Source: an uncultured Clostridia bacterium
Lineage (GTDB): Bacteria > Bacillota > Clostridia > Oscillospirales > Ruminococcaceae
Assembly: GCA_947624375.1 (NCBI GenBank)
Contig: CANQKD010000002.1
Span: 1-64,000 of the forward strand
Reading direction: 5' to 3'
Length of the DNA: 64,000 nt
In this document: positions 15,883-23,003 of the stretch, in pieces
Position numbering within the stretch: position 1 is the first letter of the stretch
Layout of the letters: the number at the start of each line of letters is the position of its first letter
The notes under the pieces: generated by a model
The model's database searches: none
Told to the model about the DNA's origin: nothing
Seen by the model: only the letters and a program-made list of their open reading frames with translations
Translations under genes and position numbers: made by a program

Positions 15883-16611
15883 TCACCCCGTATACTTTAT
15901 TCTGTTTTCTGTACGCGTTATTTCCGTAAACACCCACGAACGCTCCATGAGCATATTCGGCAGTTTTTCGCCGCAGAACTCGCACCGCTCAGCCTCATAC
16001 TCGCTTACCGGCGCGCCGCAGTGTGGGCATTTAAGTGTTTTTCTGTTGGTATTTTCTCTGTAAACATAGCTGTATTTAAAGCTGTATGTACAGTTATAGG
16101 GCGTTACCATTTTGCCGTTATTCATATTCATCTCTGCAAAGGCAAGACCGAACAGAGAAACTTCCTGCGCCTGAACTATATATCTTGTAAAGGCAACTTT
16201 TGTTACATTTACATCGGAGTAGCTGACCTTAGCTTTCATAGCCTCGAACTGTGCGGTAGTGATAACAGACTTTGCACAGAAATCTTTCAGAGAGTCAAAT
16301 CCGTTGTTTCCCTGCCCTGTTGCAGCTATATATTCTGCCATATATTTTTTGATGTTCTCAATTTCGGTGTTCTCGTCAAAGCCCTCTACCGCCTGCGAAA
16401 CGGGCAGCTGCACCGAAACTGTTTTTATATTCGCGCTGCGGTCATCAGATGTAAGCACAAACTCGGGCTTGGGGGTATTTTGCGGCTGCGTATTCATATT
16501 CAGGGTATTTGGCGGAAAGAAGCTGTCGTTATCGTTGTTCTTTTTATTCTTCTCTGAAACTATGACGATGACAACGACGACCGCGAAAGCGATAACTGCC
16601 AGAAATTCCAT
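15883..16611 (-). CDS. Membrane-anchored zinc-ribbon protein, YdjH/Tim44-like paralogue 2
   Basis: A 242-residue protein with an N-terminal transmembrane helix (residues 2-19), a Lys/Asn-rich linker, a Tim44/NTF2-like region (~75-190), a zinc ribbon CPHCGAPVSEYEAERCEFCG, and the tag SWVFTEITR shared with its two neighbours. The gene sits 5 bases from paralogue 1 and 8 bases from paralogue 3, so all are co-translated. Function is unknown; it is probably a membrane tether within the same complex. Confidence 0.5.
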   Translation of the reverse strand: MEFLAVIAFAVVVVIVIVSEKNKKNNDNDSFFPPNTLNMNTQPQNTPKPEFVLTSDDRSANIKTVSVQLPVSQAVEGFDENTEIENIKKYMAEYIAATGQGNNGFDSLKDFCAKSVITTAQFEAMKAKVSYSDVNVTKVAFTRYIVQAQEVSLFGLAFAEMNMNNGKMVTPYNCTYSFKYSYVYRENTNRKTLKCPHCGAPVSEYEAERCEFCGEKLPNMLMERSWVFTEITRTENRIKYTG

Positions 16612-16619
16612 AAGTCACC

Positions 16620-17330
16620 TCAGCACTTTTTAATATCGGTTATCTTCCACGTTCTGTCAAGCACTATGGCTTCCTCGTGGACATCAAGCTTATAGTCGCA
16701 GTAGGGGCAATAGCCTCGGTCGAGCGATTCTATAGGTGCGCCGCAGTTGGGGCACTTCATGCTGCTTATTTCCTGATGTTCGCTGTAGTCTTCAAGAAAA
16801 TACGAATAATCGACTTCATACTTTTCCTGTGAGCGGTTGCTTCTGCCGTTATATCTGTATTCTACCGCAAGCTGAAAAACAACTGTGGCATCATACTCGG
16901 AAGTTCTGTAATCGGAGATAACTACCTTATGCACCTTGGCATCGGCAAACTTGCCTGCGGTAGGCGCCTGGGCTATGATCATCTCACAAAACTGACGTGA
17001 ACAGTTTTTCTGAAAGCTTGAAGCTGTCGCTTTGCCTGCCGTCATCGCGGCAAAATAATCAAGCGCGAACGACTTTACATAGCTTTTCATAAGCCGAGGA
17101 TCAAACTCGGGAAAGTCAGCCTTTATTTTAGGCAGCACAACGCCCTCAACGCCCATAAGGCTTTTGGGGGTATTCTCCACCTCGTCGGAAGCTTCTTTAA
17201 CGCTTTTTACAACTGCTGACAGGCTGCCCATATGCTTATGCACCACAGCCATCACAAAAAGCGCTATTATCACAATTATGGCAAGCAGCACGGCTATGAT
17301 CACACCGACTGTTATCAATATTGTTCTCAA
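16620..17330 (-). CDS. Membrane-anchored zinc-ribbon protein, YdjH/Tim44-like paralogue 3
   Basis: A 236-residue protein with an N-terminal transmembrane helix (~4-30), a predicted coiled segment, then FDPRLMKSYVKSFALDYFAA and strands ending EKYEVDYSYFLED, which fit a Tim44-like domain. A zinc ribbon CPNCGAPIESLDRGYCPYC and the tag TWKITDIKK end the protein. It is the closest of the three to a Bacillus YdjH-type membrane protein. Three tandem versions suggest duplication followed by divergence, including loss of the membrane anchor in paralogue 1. Confidence 0.5.
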   Translation of the reverse strand: MRTILITVGVIIAVLLAIIVIIALFVMAVVHKHMGSLSAVVKSVKEASDEVENTPKSLMGVEGVVLPKIKADFPEFDPRLMKSYVKSFALDYFAAMTAGKATASSFQKNCSRQFCEMIIAQAPTAGKFADAKVHKVVISDYRTSEYDATVVFQLAVEYRYNGRSNRSQEKYEVDYSYFLEDYSEHQEISSMKCPNCGAPIESLDRGYCPYCDYKLDVHEEAIVLDRTWKITDIKKC

Positions 17331-17348
17331 TGGTCACACCGCCGTATG

Positions 17349-18422
17349 TCAAAGTAATATCATCATGATTATAAATGCCAGTATGCCGGGTATGCCCGAA
17401 AAGAGCAGGAGTTTCACATAGTCAATAGGAAGATTGCCTATGAATTTGCCCGTCTGACCGTTCATAGCGAACAGGTAGTCTTTATCTTTATACTTGGTAT
17501 AAAGCAGCCACGCAGGCATAAGGGCATAATCGCAGTTTGTGATTTTAAGGTTATGGTCATAATTGCTGACCGTAATTTCGTTATAATTGCAGGTCTTTTT
17601 AAGCTCGTCCAGACCGGTGTTTATCATTCTTTCCTCGGCACGGGGGCGGCAGGTCTTGTCGTCCTCGTCATAGCGCTCGGCAAGATAGCCTGCAAGGTAG
17701 CCTATATTGAAAGGTTTCAGATCTTTAAAATCATAAGGCTCTATTGAGTCCATAGCATCGTTGTCTGTTTTAGAAGATGCATCAACGGGAACGTTTTCAA
17801 AATCAAGCTCGCCTGCTCTTACAACGTTATAATACGCATAGTCGGTATACGAATTGCCGTTTCTCTGATAGCTCTTCTTGTTCACGCCCTCGGCGGTCAT
17901 TCTTCCGCTGAGATGACCCGAATACAGCCAGAACGGCAGGTATATTCCCTGCATTTTATCTACTATTTTATCGCAGTCGAAGTCTTTGGGGGTGAGAGGC
18001 TTTTTGCTGAATTTTTTGAACTCCTCCATGACTTTTGACTTGTCGATATGGAAAGGTATCACATACTTGGGTGAGAAGCCGCCGACTATCTGCTCTGTCA
18101 TGATTATAGGGTTGCCGCAGAAAACGCATATTGTTGCGGCTGTTGCTCTATCGGTGATTATCTCGGCTCCGCAGTGTGAACACTTATACTGCACGAGGTT
18201 TTTGCCTATAGTGCCGTCGGTAGAAACAGCGGTGGCTTTTTCGTCCTCGTCAAGCTCCTTATGCTTTTCTATCTTAGTTTCGTCAATGGTATTCCTGCCT
18301 GCCGCATCAAGCTGCTCCAGCGTGAACACCTCGTCGCAATAGATACATTTCCAGCTCTGGGTGGCGGCATCAAAGCCCATATCACCGCCGCAGGTAGGAC
18401 ATTTATATGTAATATTTGCCAT
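17349..18422 (-). CDS. TFIIB-type zinc-ribbon membrane protein (YdjG-like)
   Basis: A 357-residue protein. The N-terminus has two zinc ribbons (CPTCGGDM...CIYCDE and CSHCGAEI...CVFCGN). A large middle domain includes FSPKYVIPFHIDKSKVMEEF and MQGIYLPFWLYSG, typical of the bacterial TFIIB-type zinc-ribbon family. One or two hydrophobic helices lie at the C-terminus (~335-357). YdjG in Bacillus, which anchors PspA together with YdjH, has a similar zinc-ribbon-plus-membrane layout; orthology is inferred from architecture and gene order. It lies 14 bases downstream of the small membrane protein that starts the operon. Confidence 0.6.
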   Translation of the reverse strand: MANITYKCPTCGGDMGFDAATQSWKCIYCDEVFTLEQLDAAGRNTIDETKIEKHKELDEDEKATAVSTDGTIGKNLVQYKCSHCGAEIITDRATAATICVFCGNPIIMTEQIVGGFSPKYVIPFHIDKSKVMEEFKKFSKKPLTPKDFDCDKIVDKMQGIYLPFWLYSGHLSGRMTAEGVNKKSYQRNGNSYTDYAYYNVVRAGELDFENVPVDASSKTDNDAMDSIEPYDFKDLKPFNIGYLAGYLAERYDEDDKTCRPRAEERMINTGLDELKKTCNYNEITVSNYDHNLKITNCDYALMPAWLLYTKYKDKDYLFAMNGQTGKFIGNLPIDYVKLLLFSGIPGILAFIIMMILL

Positions 18423-18436
18423 CGTTTTGGTCCCCC

Positions 18437-18715
18437 TTACCCTGCTTTTTTAGTCGTGGTATGCGAGTAAACATCGCTGCGCTCGGTTATATCAATTTGC
18501 GCTTGCAGATACTTTTCAGCCTTGGTGGCTTTATGCTTTGTTCTGCTTTGCGAGATGAGCGAAAAGGCTATAACTATTGCAACCAGAAGACCTATAAAGA
18601 AACAGCTTACAAAATTATCACCGCTGTACATAACAAGGTCTGCAGCGGGTACTGAGTAAATAAAATTTAACACAGCAAACACACTCCCTATTAAATACTG
18701 TATTAAGTATATCAT
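18437..18715 (-). CDS. Small membrane protein at the head of the zinc-ribbon operon
   Basis: A 92-residue protein with two hydrophobic helices (residues 2-24 and 38-56) and a basic, Lys/Thr-rich cytoplasmic tail. I do not recognise a family. It directly follows a promoter and precedes the YdjG-like gene by 14 bases, so it is the first gene of the operon. It may be an accessory membrane subunit of the stress complex. The start is the first ATG, 'MIYLIQYLIG', which begins in the first helix without a basic N-terminus. Confidence 0.55.
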   Translation of the reverse strand: MIYLIQYLIGSVFAVLNFIYSVPAADLVMYSGDNFVSCFFIGLLVAIVIAFSLISQSRTKHKATKAEKYLQAQIDITERSDVYSHTTTKKAG

Positions 18716-18734
18716 ATTTACAAATGCAAGTCAA
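18706..18734 (-). promoter_or_regulatory. Promoter of the zinc-ribbon/SPFH operon
   Basis: Minus strand: TTGACT (18729-18734), 17-base spacer, TATACT (18706-18711). It looks sigma-A-type rather than ECF-type. Confidence 0.8.
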
Positions 18735-18814
18735 TAAATTTTTTAAAAATTTCAGCAAAATTTACAATTGACACTTATTTGATATGTAAATTATGATTTA
18801 CCCCGGCGGCGGCA

Positions 18815-18843
18815 TTGATTTTGAAGAAAAAATATGCTATACT
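18815..18843 (+). promoter_or_regulatory. Promoter of thiN
   Basis: TTGATT (18815-18820), 17-base spacer, TATACT (18838-18843). With a start codon at 18860 the leader would be about 10 nt, too short for a TPP riboswitch. Confidence 0.65.
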
Positions 18844-18859
18844 ATTATAGGTGATATTT

Positions 18860-19504
18860 ATGGATATGCGTTCATGCTTTTTATACTGCGCGGGCGACTA
18901 TTATGACGGCTTTATAGTGCCGCGCGAGGGTGACATAAACGTGGCTGTGGACGGCGGTCTGATACTTTGCGAAAGGCTCGGCATAACGCCCGACTGCATC
19001 ATAGGCGATTTTGACAGCCTTGGCAGCGCACCGCAAAATGCCATTGTACTTCCGCGCGAAAAAGACGACACCGACACTCTGGCGGCGTGCAAGAGGTATC
19101 TCTCGGCAGGCGTCAAGCGTTTTTATCTTCTGGGGGCGGTCGGCGGTCGCGATGAGCACACATTTGCGAACATTCAGCTGCTGAAATTTCTGGCTGAATA
19201 CGGCGCGCAGGGGTTTATGTTCGCAGACAACCGCGCTTTTACCGCTGTAAAAGACTGCGAGGTGACTTTCAGCGAGGAATACACCGGGTACATTTCGGTA
19301 TTTTCACTGAGCGATGAATCTTGCGTTACTATAAAAGGTCTGAAATACGAGCTGGACGGTGCTAAGCTTTCAAGCAGTTACCCGTTGGGGGTAAGCAACG
19401 AGTTTACGGGAAGATCTGCAAAAATACGAGTAATGGACGGAACGCTGCTTTTGATATTTGACAGAAAAGGCAATTTAGCTTTACCTTATTATAATAATAT
19501 ATAA
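18860..19504 (+). CDS. thiN: Thiamine pyrophosphokinase
   Basis: Transfers pyrophosphate from ATP to thiamine, making the TPP cofactor. Length is 214 residues from ATG 18860, chosen because AGGTGA lies 7 bases before it; an in-frame GTG lies at 18851. Motifs in order: VAVDGGL, CIIGDFDSLG, EKDDTDTLAA and GGRDEHTFANI, all active-site elements of the family, followed by the C-terminal thiamine-binding sandwich with SYPLGVSNEF. It heads a likely operon with an acyl-ACP thioesterase (24 bases on) and an amidohydrolase. No other thiamine genes are nearby, in keeping with salvage. Confidence 0.9.
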   Translation: MDMRSCFLYCAGDYYDGFIVPREGDINVAVDGGLILCERLGITPDCIIGDFDSLGSAPQNAIVLPREKDDTDTLAACKRYLSAGVKRFYLLGAVGGRDEHTFANIQLLKFLAEYGAQGFMFADNRAFTAVKDCEVTFSEEYTGYISVFSLSDESCVTIKGLKYELDGAKLSSSYPLGVSNEFTGRSAKIRVMDGTLLLIFDRKGNLALPYYNNI

Positions 19505-19528
19505 ACACACAGAAAGGACGTTAAAGAA

Positions 19529-20299
19529 ATGGAACAGACTTGTCATGGCGAAATAAACGGAAAGATAGCTATAAAAACCGATGCATACGTTTGCAGCAGA
19601 GAACACCGCATTACCTTCTACGATGTGGATTTCAACAAGCGGCTGAGGCTTTCTGACATGATGCGGCTGTTCTCGCTAATGGCAGGCGAGGACTACTACA
19701 CACGCGGCTTGGGGCACGTTTTTCTGAAAGAAAAGGGTTTCGCGTTTTTGGTATCTAAGATAGTATACAAGATATACAGGCTGCCGACTTTAGAAGAAGA
19801 AGTTATTCTGAAAACATGGGTGGAAGAGATAAAAGGCGCGAAATTTGTGCGCGGATATGAAATGGTATCTCGCGAGGGGGAGCAGCTTGTTATAGGTCAG
19901 GCGGTATGGATTTGCGTAAACCCAGACACTAAAAAGATAGTGCGGCCGCGAGATTTTCCCTGGTGTGGTGATGCTATGCCGCGCGAGGATATGCCTGTTC
20001 ACTACAGAGAGATAAAAGTTCCCGAGGTACACCCGATAAGCGACTACGTTGTGCCGTACCACGCGATAGACTATAACGGACACCTCAACAACACCGACTA
20101 CGGCGATGTTATAATGAACGCGCTGCCTGCAAATGAGCTTGGCAAGGATATAGACGAATTTACGCTGTGTTATCAGCACGAGGCATACATGGGCGAGACG
20201 GTAAATCTTTTCAGGGGCGACCCCGACGGGAAGACGACTGTAATAATCGGCAGAGTCGGCGAGCGCAAATGCTTTGAGAGCGAGATAATCTACAAATAA
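19529..20299 (+). CDS. Acyl-ACP thioesterase
   Basis: Releases fatty acids from acyl carrier protein. The 256-residue protein has two hot-dog domains (residues ~20-145 and ~165-250), as in the plant/bacterial Fat family. The second domain holds the catalytic region DYNGHLNNTDYGDVIMN with the N-x-H-x-N-N-x-x-Y pattern. The first has the FYDVDFNKRLRLSDMMRLFSL motif. In anaerobic Firmicutes such enzymes set the chain length of free fatty acids or feed lipid synthesis. It is co-directional with thiN and the amidohydrolase (13-base gap). Confidence 0.85.
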   Translation: MEQTCHGEINGKIAIKTDAYVCSREHRITFYDVDFNKRLRLSDMMRLFSLMAGEDYYTRGLGHVFLKEKGFAFLVSKIVYKIYRLPTLEEEVILKTWVEEIKGAKFVRGYEMVSREGEQLVIGQAVWICVNPDTKKIVRPRDFPWCGDAMPREDMPVHYREIKVPEVHPISDYVVPYHAIDYNGHLNNTDYGDVIMNALPANELGKDIDEFTLCYQHEAYMGETVNLFRGDPDGKTTVIIGRVGERKCFESEIIYK

Positions 20300-20312
20300 A
20301 AGAGGTTTCATC

Positions 20313-21125
20313 ATGGTAATTGACTTTCACACACACGTTTTTCCCGAGAAGGTGGCTGCAAAGGCAAAGCAGGTGCTTATTGACAACGCAATAGAGCTGG
20401 GCAACCACATTACGGCTTGCACAGACCTGACTGTTGATGGGCTGGTCAGGCACATGGGACTTGACGGGGTAGATATGTCTGTTGTGCTGCCCATTGCTAC
20501 CGCGCCGCACCAGACTAAGCACATAAACGAATTTGCTGCGACTCTTTACGAGGCGACGGGCGGAAAACTGCTGTCGTTCGGCAGCATACACCCCGACAGC
20601 GACGACTACAAGCGCGACATAGACATGGTGGTGTCGCTGGGGCTGAAGGGCTTGAAGTTTCACGCGGAATATCAGCATTTCAACTCTGATGATGCGCATA
20701 TTCTGAAGATATACGATTACGCATTCAGCAAGGGGCTGATGATAATACACCACTGCGGTGCTGACATGAGTGCGCCTGCCCCCTACCACGCAACGCCGAA
20801 GCAAATGGCTCACATACTGGACGAAATGAAAGGCGGCGTGCTTATTGCCGCTCACCTCGGCGGTTTCAGAATGTGGGACGATGTAGAGAAATACTTAGTT
20901 GGCAGGGAGATATATCTTGACACATCTATGGGGCAGAAATACTACCCACGCGAGCAGTTTGAGCGGATAGTGAACGACCACGGTGCGGACAAGATACTGT
21001 TTGCCTCGGACTCACCTTGGAGCGTGGCAGGAGAAGAGATCGAACTGATAAACAGCACTTCGCTGACCGAGGAGCAAAAGAAGCTGATATTTGGCGAAAA
21101 TGCAAAACGCCTTCTGGGAATATAA
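20313..21125 (+). CDS. Amidohydrolase family 2 metal-dependent hydrolase
   Basis: A 270-residue TIM-barrel metal-dependent hydrolase. The first metal site is DFHTHVF at the N-terminus. Further ligands are LKFHAEYQ, IHHCGAD and the Asp in FASDSPW near the C-terminus, the typical amidohydrolase-2 layout. The substrate is unknown; family members include decarboxylases and lactonases. SD GAGG precedes the ATG, and a terminator follows at 21132. Confidence 0.8.
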   Translation: MVIDFHTHVFPEKVAAKAKQVLIDNAIELGNHITACTDLTVDGLVRHMGLDGVDMSVVLPIATAPHQTKHINEFAATLYEATGGKLLSFGSIHPDSDDYKRDIDMVVSLGLKGLKFHAEYQHFNSDDAHILKIYDYAFSKGLMIIHHCGADMSAPAPYHATPKQMAHILDEMKGGVLIAAHLGGFRMWDDVEKYLVGREIYLDTSMGQKYYPREQFERIVNDHGADKILFASDSPWSVAGEEIELINSTSLTEEQKKLIFGENAKRLLGI

Positions 21126-21131
21126 AAAAAT

Positions 21132-21167
21132 ATGTGCCGTCTGAAAAGGCGGCATTTACATTTTTTT
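21132..21167 (+). terminator. Terminator of the thiN operon
   Basis: ATGTGCCG...GGCGGCAT stem-loop followed, after TTACA, by seven T. Confidence 0.65.
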
Positions 21168-21178
21168 GCAGAAAAGTA

Positions 21179-21207
21179 TTGAAATGTAGAATATTATGTG
21201 GTATGAT
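21179..21207 (+). promoter_or_regulatory. Promoter of the orphan membrane-anchored gene
   Basis: TTGAAA (21179-21184), 17-base spacer, TATGAT (21202-21207). Confidence 0.7.
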
Positions 21208-21252
21208 ATAAAGAGAGAATATTTTAGCAAAAGCGATATGGGGGGCATAGAG

Positions 21253-22617
21253 ATGGCGAAAAAATTGACAAAACAGCAGAGAAAGATAATTATATTTTCG
21301 GCTGTGGGAGTGCTGATAGCGGCGGTAGCTGTTATAGCCATAGTTATATGCAGTTATATCTTCCGCGACAAGGAGGTAAAAATAAACAATTCTACTCTTG
21401 CAGATGTGATAGAAGCCGCGCCCGATGCTCTGGGCAAAACATACGACAACATTCTTCTTCCCGAAAGTGTTTCGATAGAAAGCACGCCGAGCGCGATATA
21501 CACATTTTCGGCGCAAAATTACATGCCTTTGGAAGATGTAAAAAAGCTGGCGGTTGAGCTTTCCAACAAGGCGAATACATTTACTATAACGGAAGATGAT
21601 CTGCACGTTGATCTGTACACTGATTTTATAGAGCTCACCCCGCCGGACGACCCGAATTACAACCCGAATTTCAGGGGTTCTGACTACTGCGAATATCAAT
21701 TTGTTGATAACAATGTGGAATCAAAGATGGACGACAACGTGGACGGGGAGTATAGTGTAAGTGTATCTCCTGACGAAAGCTTCGTCATAGCCAGCCCGTT
21801 TCTTGCACAAGGCGCATACGGCTATGCAACTTGGGAAAAGACCTTTGATATAGGCACAGACGATATTTCGGGCGTTTCATACAACGTATACGGCGAGCAG
21901 TACAGCATACAGGAGGCTATAGACTATGCTGACACGCTTATTGAAGATTATAAGGAATATTTGCTGGATCAGGAAGGCTTGGAACTGAAGCTTAAACAGG
22001 TAGTAGTTGTGAAAAACGACAAGTCGCAGTCGGGCGAAGATGAATATTCTTACCGCCTGAGATATGCATATTATTACTACGGCACTGAGATAAACATGGG
22101 CGGCGGTTTGCATATCTCCGATACTGACGACCTTTTCTGCCCGTGGCAAGGCGCAGAAATTGTAGTATCGCGGCGCGACAGTTTTACAACTCTGAGAAAG
22201 GATCTTAATACGTCACAGTTCAAAGCCGAAAAAACGAAAGATGATTTTATAACGCTGGGCAGTGCGCTTGACAGGGCGAGCAAGATACTTGCGCCGAAAT
22301 TTATACAGGACGTTAAGAAAATTGATATTGCATATGTACCGCTGCAACATCTTATTAAGCATGACGATCCGAATCTGTTTTCTTCCGAGTCGGCGCCCGA
22401 TCTATTTTTCAGACCTATGTGGCGTTTGGAAGAAAATTCCGAAGTAAACATGGAAGAATATTTTGACGTATCAGTTCCGCCGAAAAGATATTTATACATT
22501 GACATGATAACGGGCGAGATACTGCTTTATGACGAGAGCAAGATCCACCCTGCGCTGACCGAAGAAATGATAACGAGCGCAACAAATGACCCGACTTTTG
22601 AGGAAAGCTGGAGATAA
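21253..22617 (+). CDS. Unknown membrane-anchored extracytoplasmic protein
   Basis: A 454-residue protein of unknown family. After a basic start (MAKKLTKQQRK) comes one transmembrane helix (residues ~12-33), then ~420 residues outside. The outer part looks like two related segments rich in Asp, Tyr and short strands, and the C-terminus (PPKRYLYIDMITGEILLYDE) recalls PepSY or YycH-type strands, but no domain is certain. ATG 21253 is preferred over 21196 because GGGGG lies just ahead and the longer frame would put an odd hydrophilic leader before the helix. The gene is monocistronic. It could be a sensor or regulator accessory protein; this is not shown by sequence. Confidence 0.55.
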   Translation: MAKKLTKQQRKIIIFSAVGVLIAAVAVIAIVICSYIFRDKEVKINNSTLADVIEAAPDALGKTYDNILLPESVSIESTPSAIYTFSAQNYMPLEDVKKLAVELSNKANTFTITEDDLHVDLYTDFIELTPPDDPNYNPNFRGSDYCEYQFVDNNVESKMDDNVDGEYSVSVSPDESFVIASPFLAQGAYGYATWEKTFDIGTDDISGVSYNVYGEQYSIQEAIDYADTLIEDYKEYLLDQEGLELKLKQVVVVKNDKSQSGEDEYSYRLRYAYYYYGTEINMGGGLHISDTDDLFCPWQGAEIVVSRRDSFTTLRKDLNTSQFKAEKTKDDFITLGSALDRASKILAPKFIQDVKKIDIAYVPLQHLIKHDDPNLFSSESAPDLFFRPMWRLEENSEVNMEEYFDVSVPPKRYLYIDMITGEILLYDESKIHPALTEEMITSATNDPTFEESWR

Positions 22618-22634
22618 GCATTATATCATAATAA

Positions 22635-22666
22635 AAGACCTCTGTTTGGCAGAGGTCTTATTTTTT
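22635..22666. terminator. Bidirectional terminator
   Basis: AAGACCTCT-GTTTGGC-AGAGGTCTT perfect stem, followed by ATTTTTT on the plus strand and a TTTTAT tail on the minus strand. It serves the orphan gene and the SCP2 gene. Confidence 0.85.
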
Positions 22667-22985
22667 ACTTTTTCACAAGTTTTGCAAATTCAAGCGCTTT
22701 GCCTATATCGCCGTCAACTTTAAGTTTGCCGAAAGTAAACGCTGCGACGGGGTCAAGTTTGCCGTCGATAAGCTTATTGAAGTTTGGCATGGTCATTGTA
22801 ATGGCGCAATTGCGGTCGTTATACTCATAAGGCTCGATGTTTATCTTACGGTCTTTTACCTCGATATAAAATGTACCGGGGGTCACATCGGTGAGGTTCA
22901 CCTGCACGGCTAGAAAATCGGTCTGCGAGGCATCTATGCCCTCAGCCATTTTGCGCAGTTTTGTTAAAAGCTCCTGCAAAGTCAT
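22665..22985 (-). CDS. SCP2 sterol-carrier-type lipid-binding protein
   Basis: A 106-residue single-domain protein with the SCP2 fold: TFYIEVKDRKINIEP, then ITMTMPNFNKLIDGKLDPVAAF, then KLKVDGDIGKAL. The last two match the conserved core of the family, which binds lipids or acyl chains in a hydrophobic tunnel. ATG 22985 is chosen because AAGGAG lies 8 bases upstream. It follows glnN by 18 bases and is probably co-transcribed, but no link to nitrogen metabolism is known. Confidence 0.8.
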   Translation of the reverse strand: MTLQELLTKLRKMAEGIDASQTDFLAVQVNLTDVTPGTFYIEVKDRKINIEPYEYNDRNCAITMTMPNFNKLIDGKLDPVAAFTFGKLKVDGDIGKALEFAKLVKK

Positions 22986-23003
22986 TTTTATCACTCCTTA
23001 AAT

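Noticed and set aside
18780..18860. TPP riboswitch upstream of thiN
   Set aside because: The predicted leader is only about 10 nt and no THI-box sequence is present.
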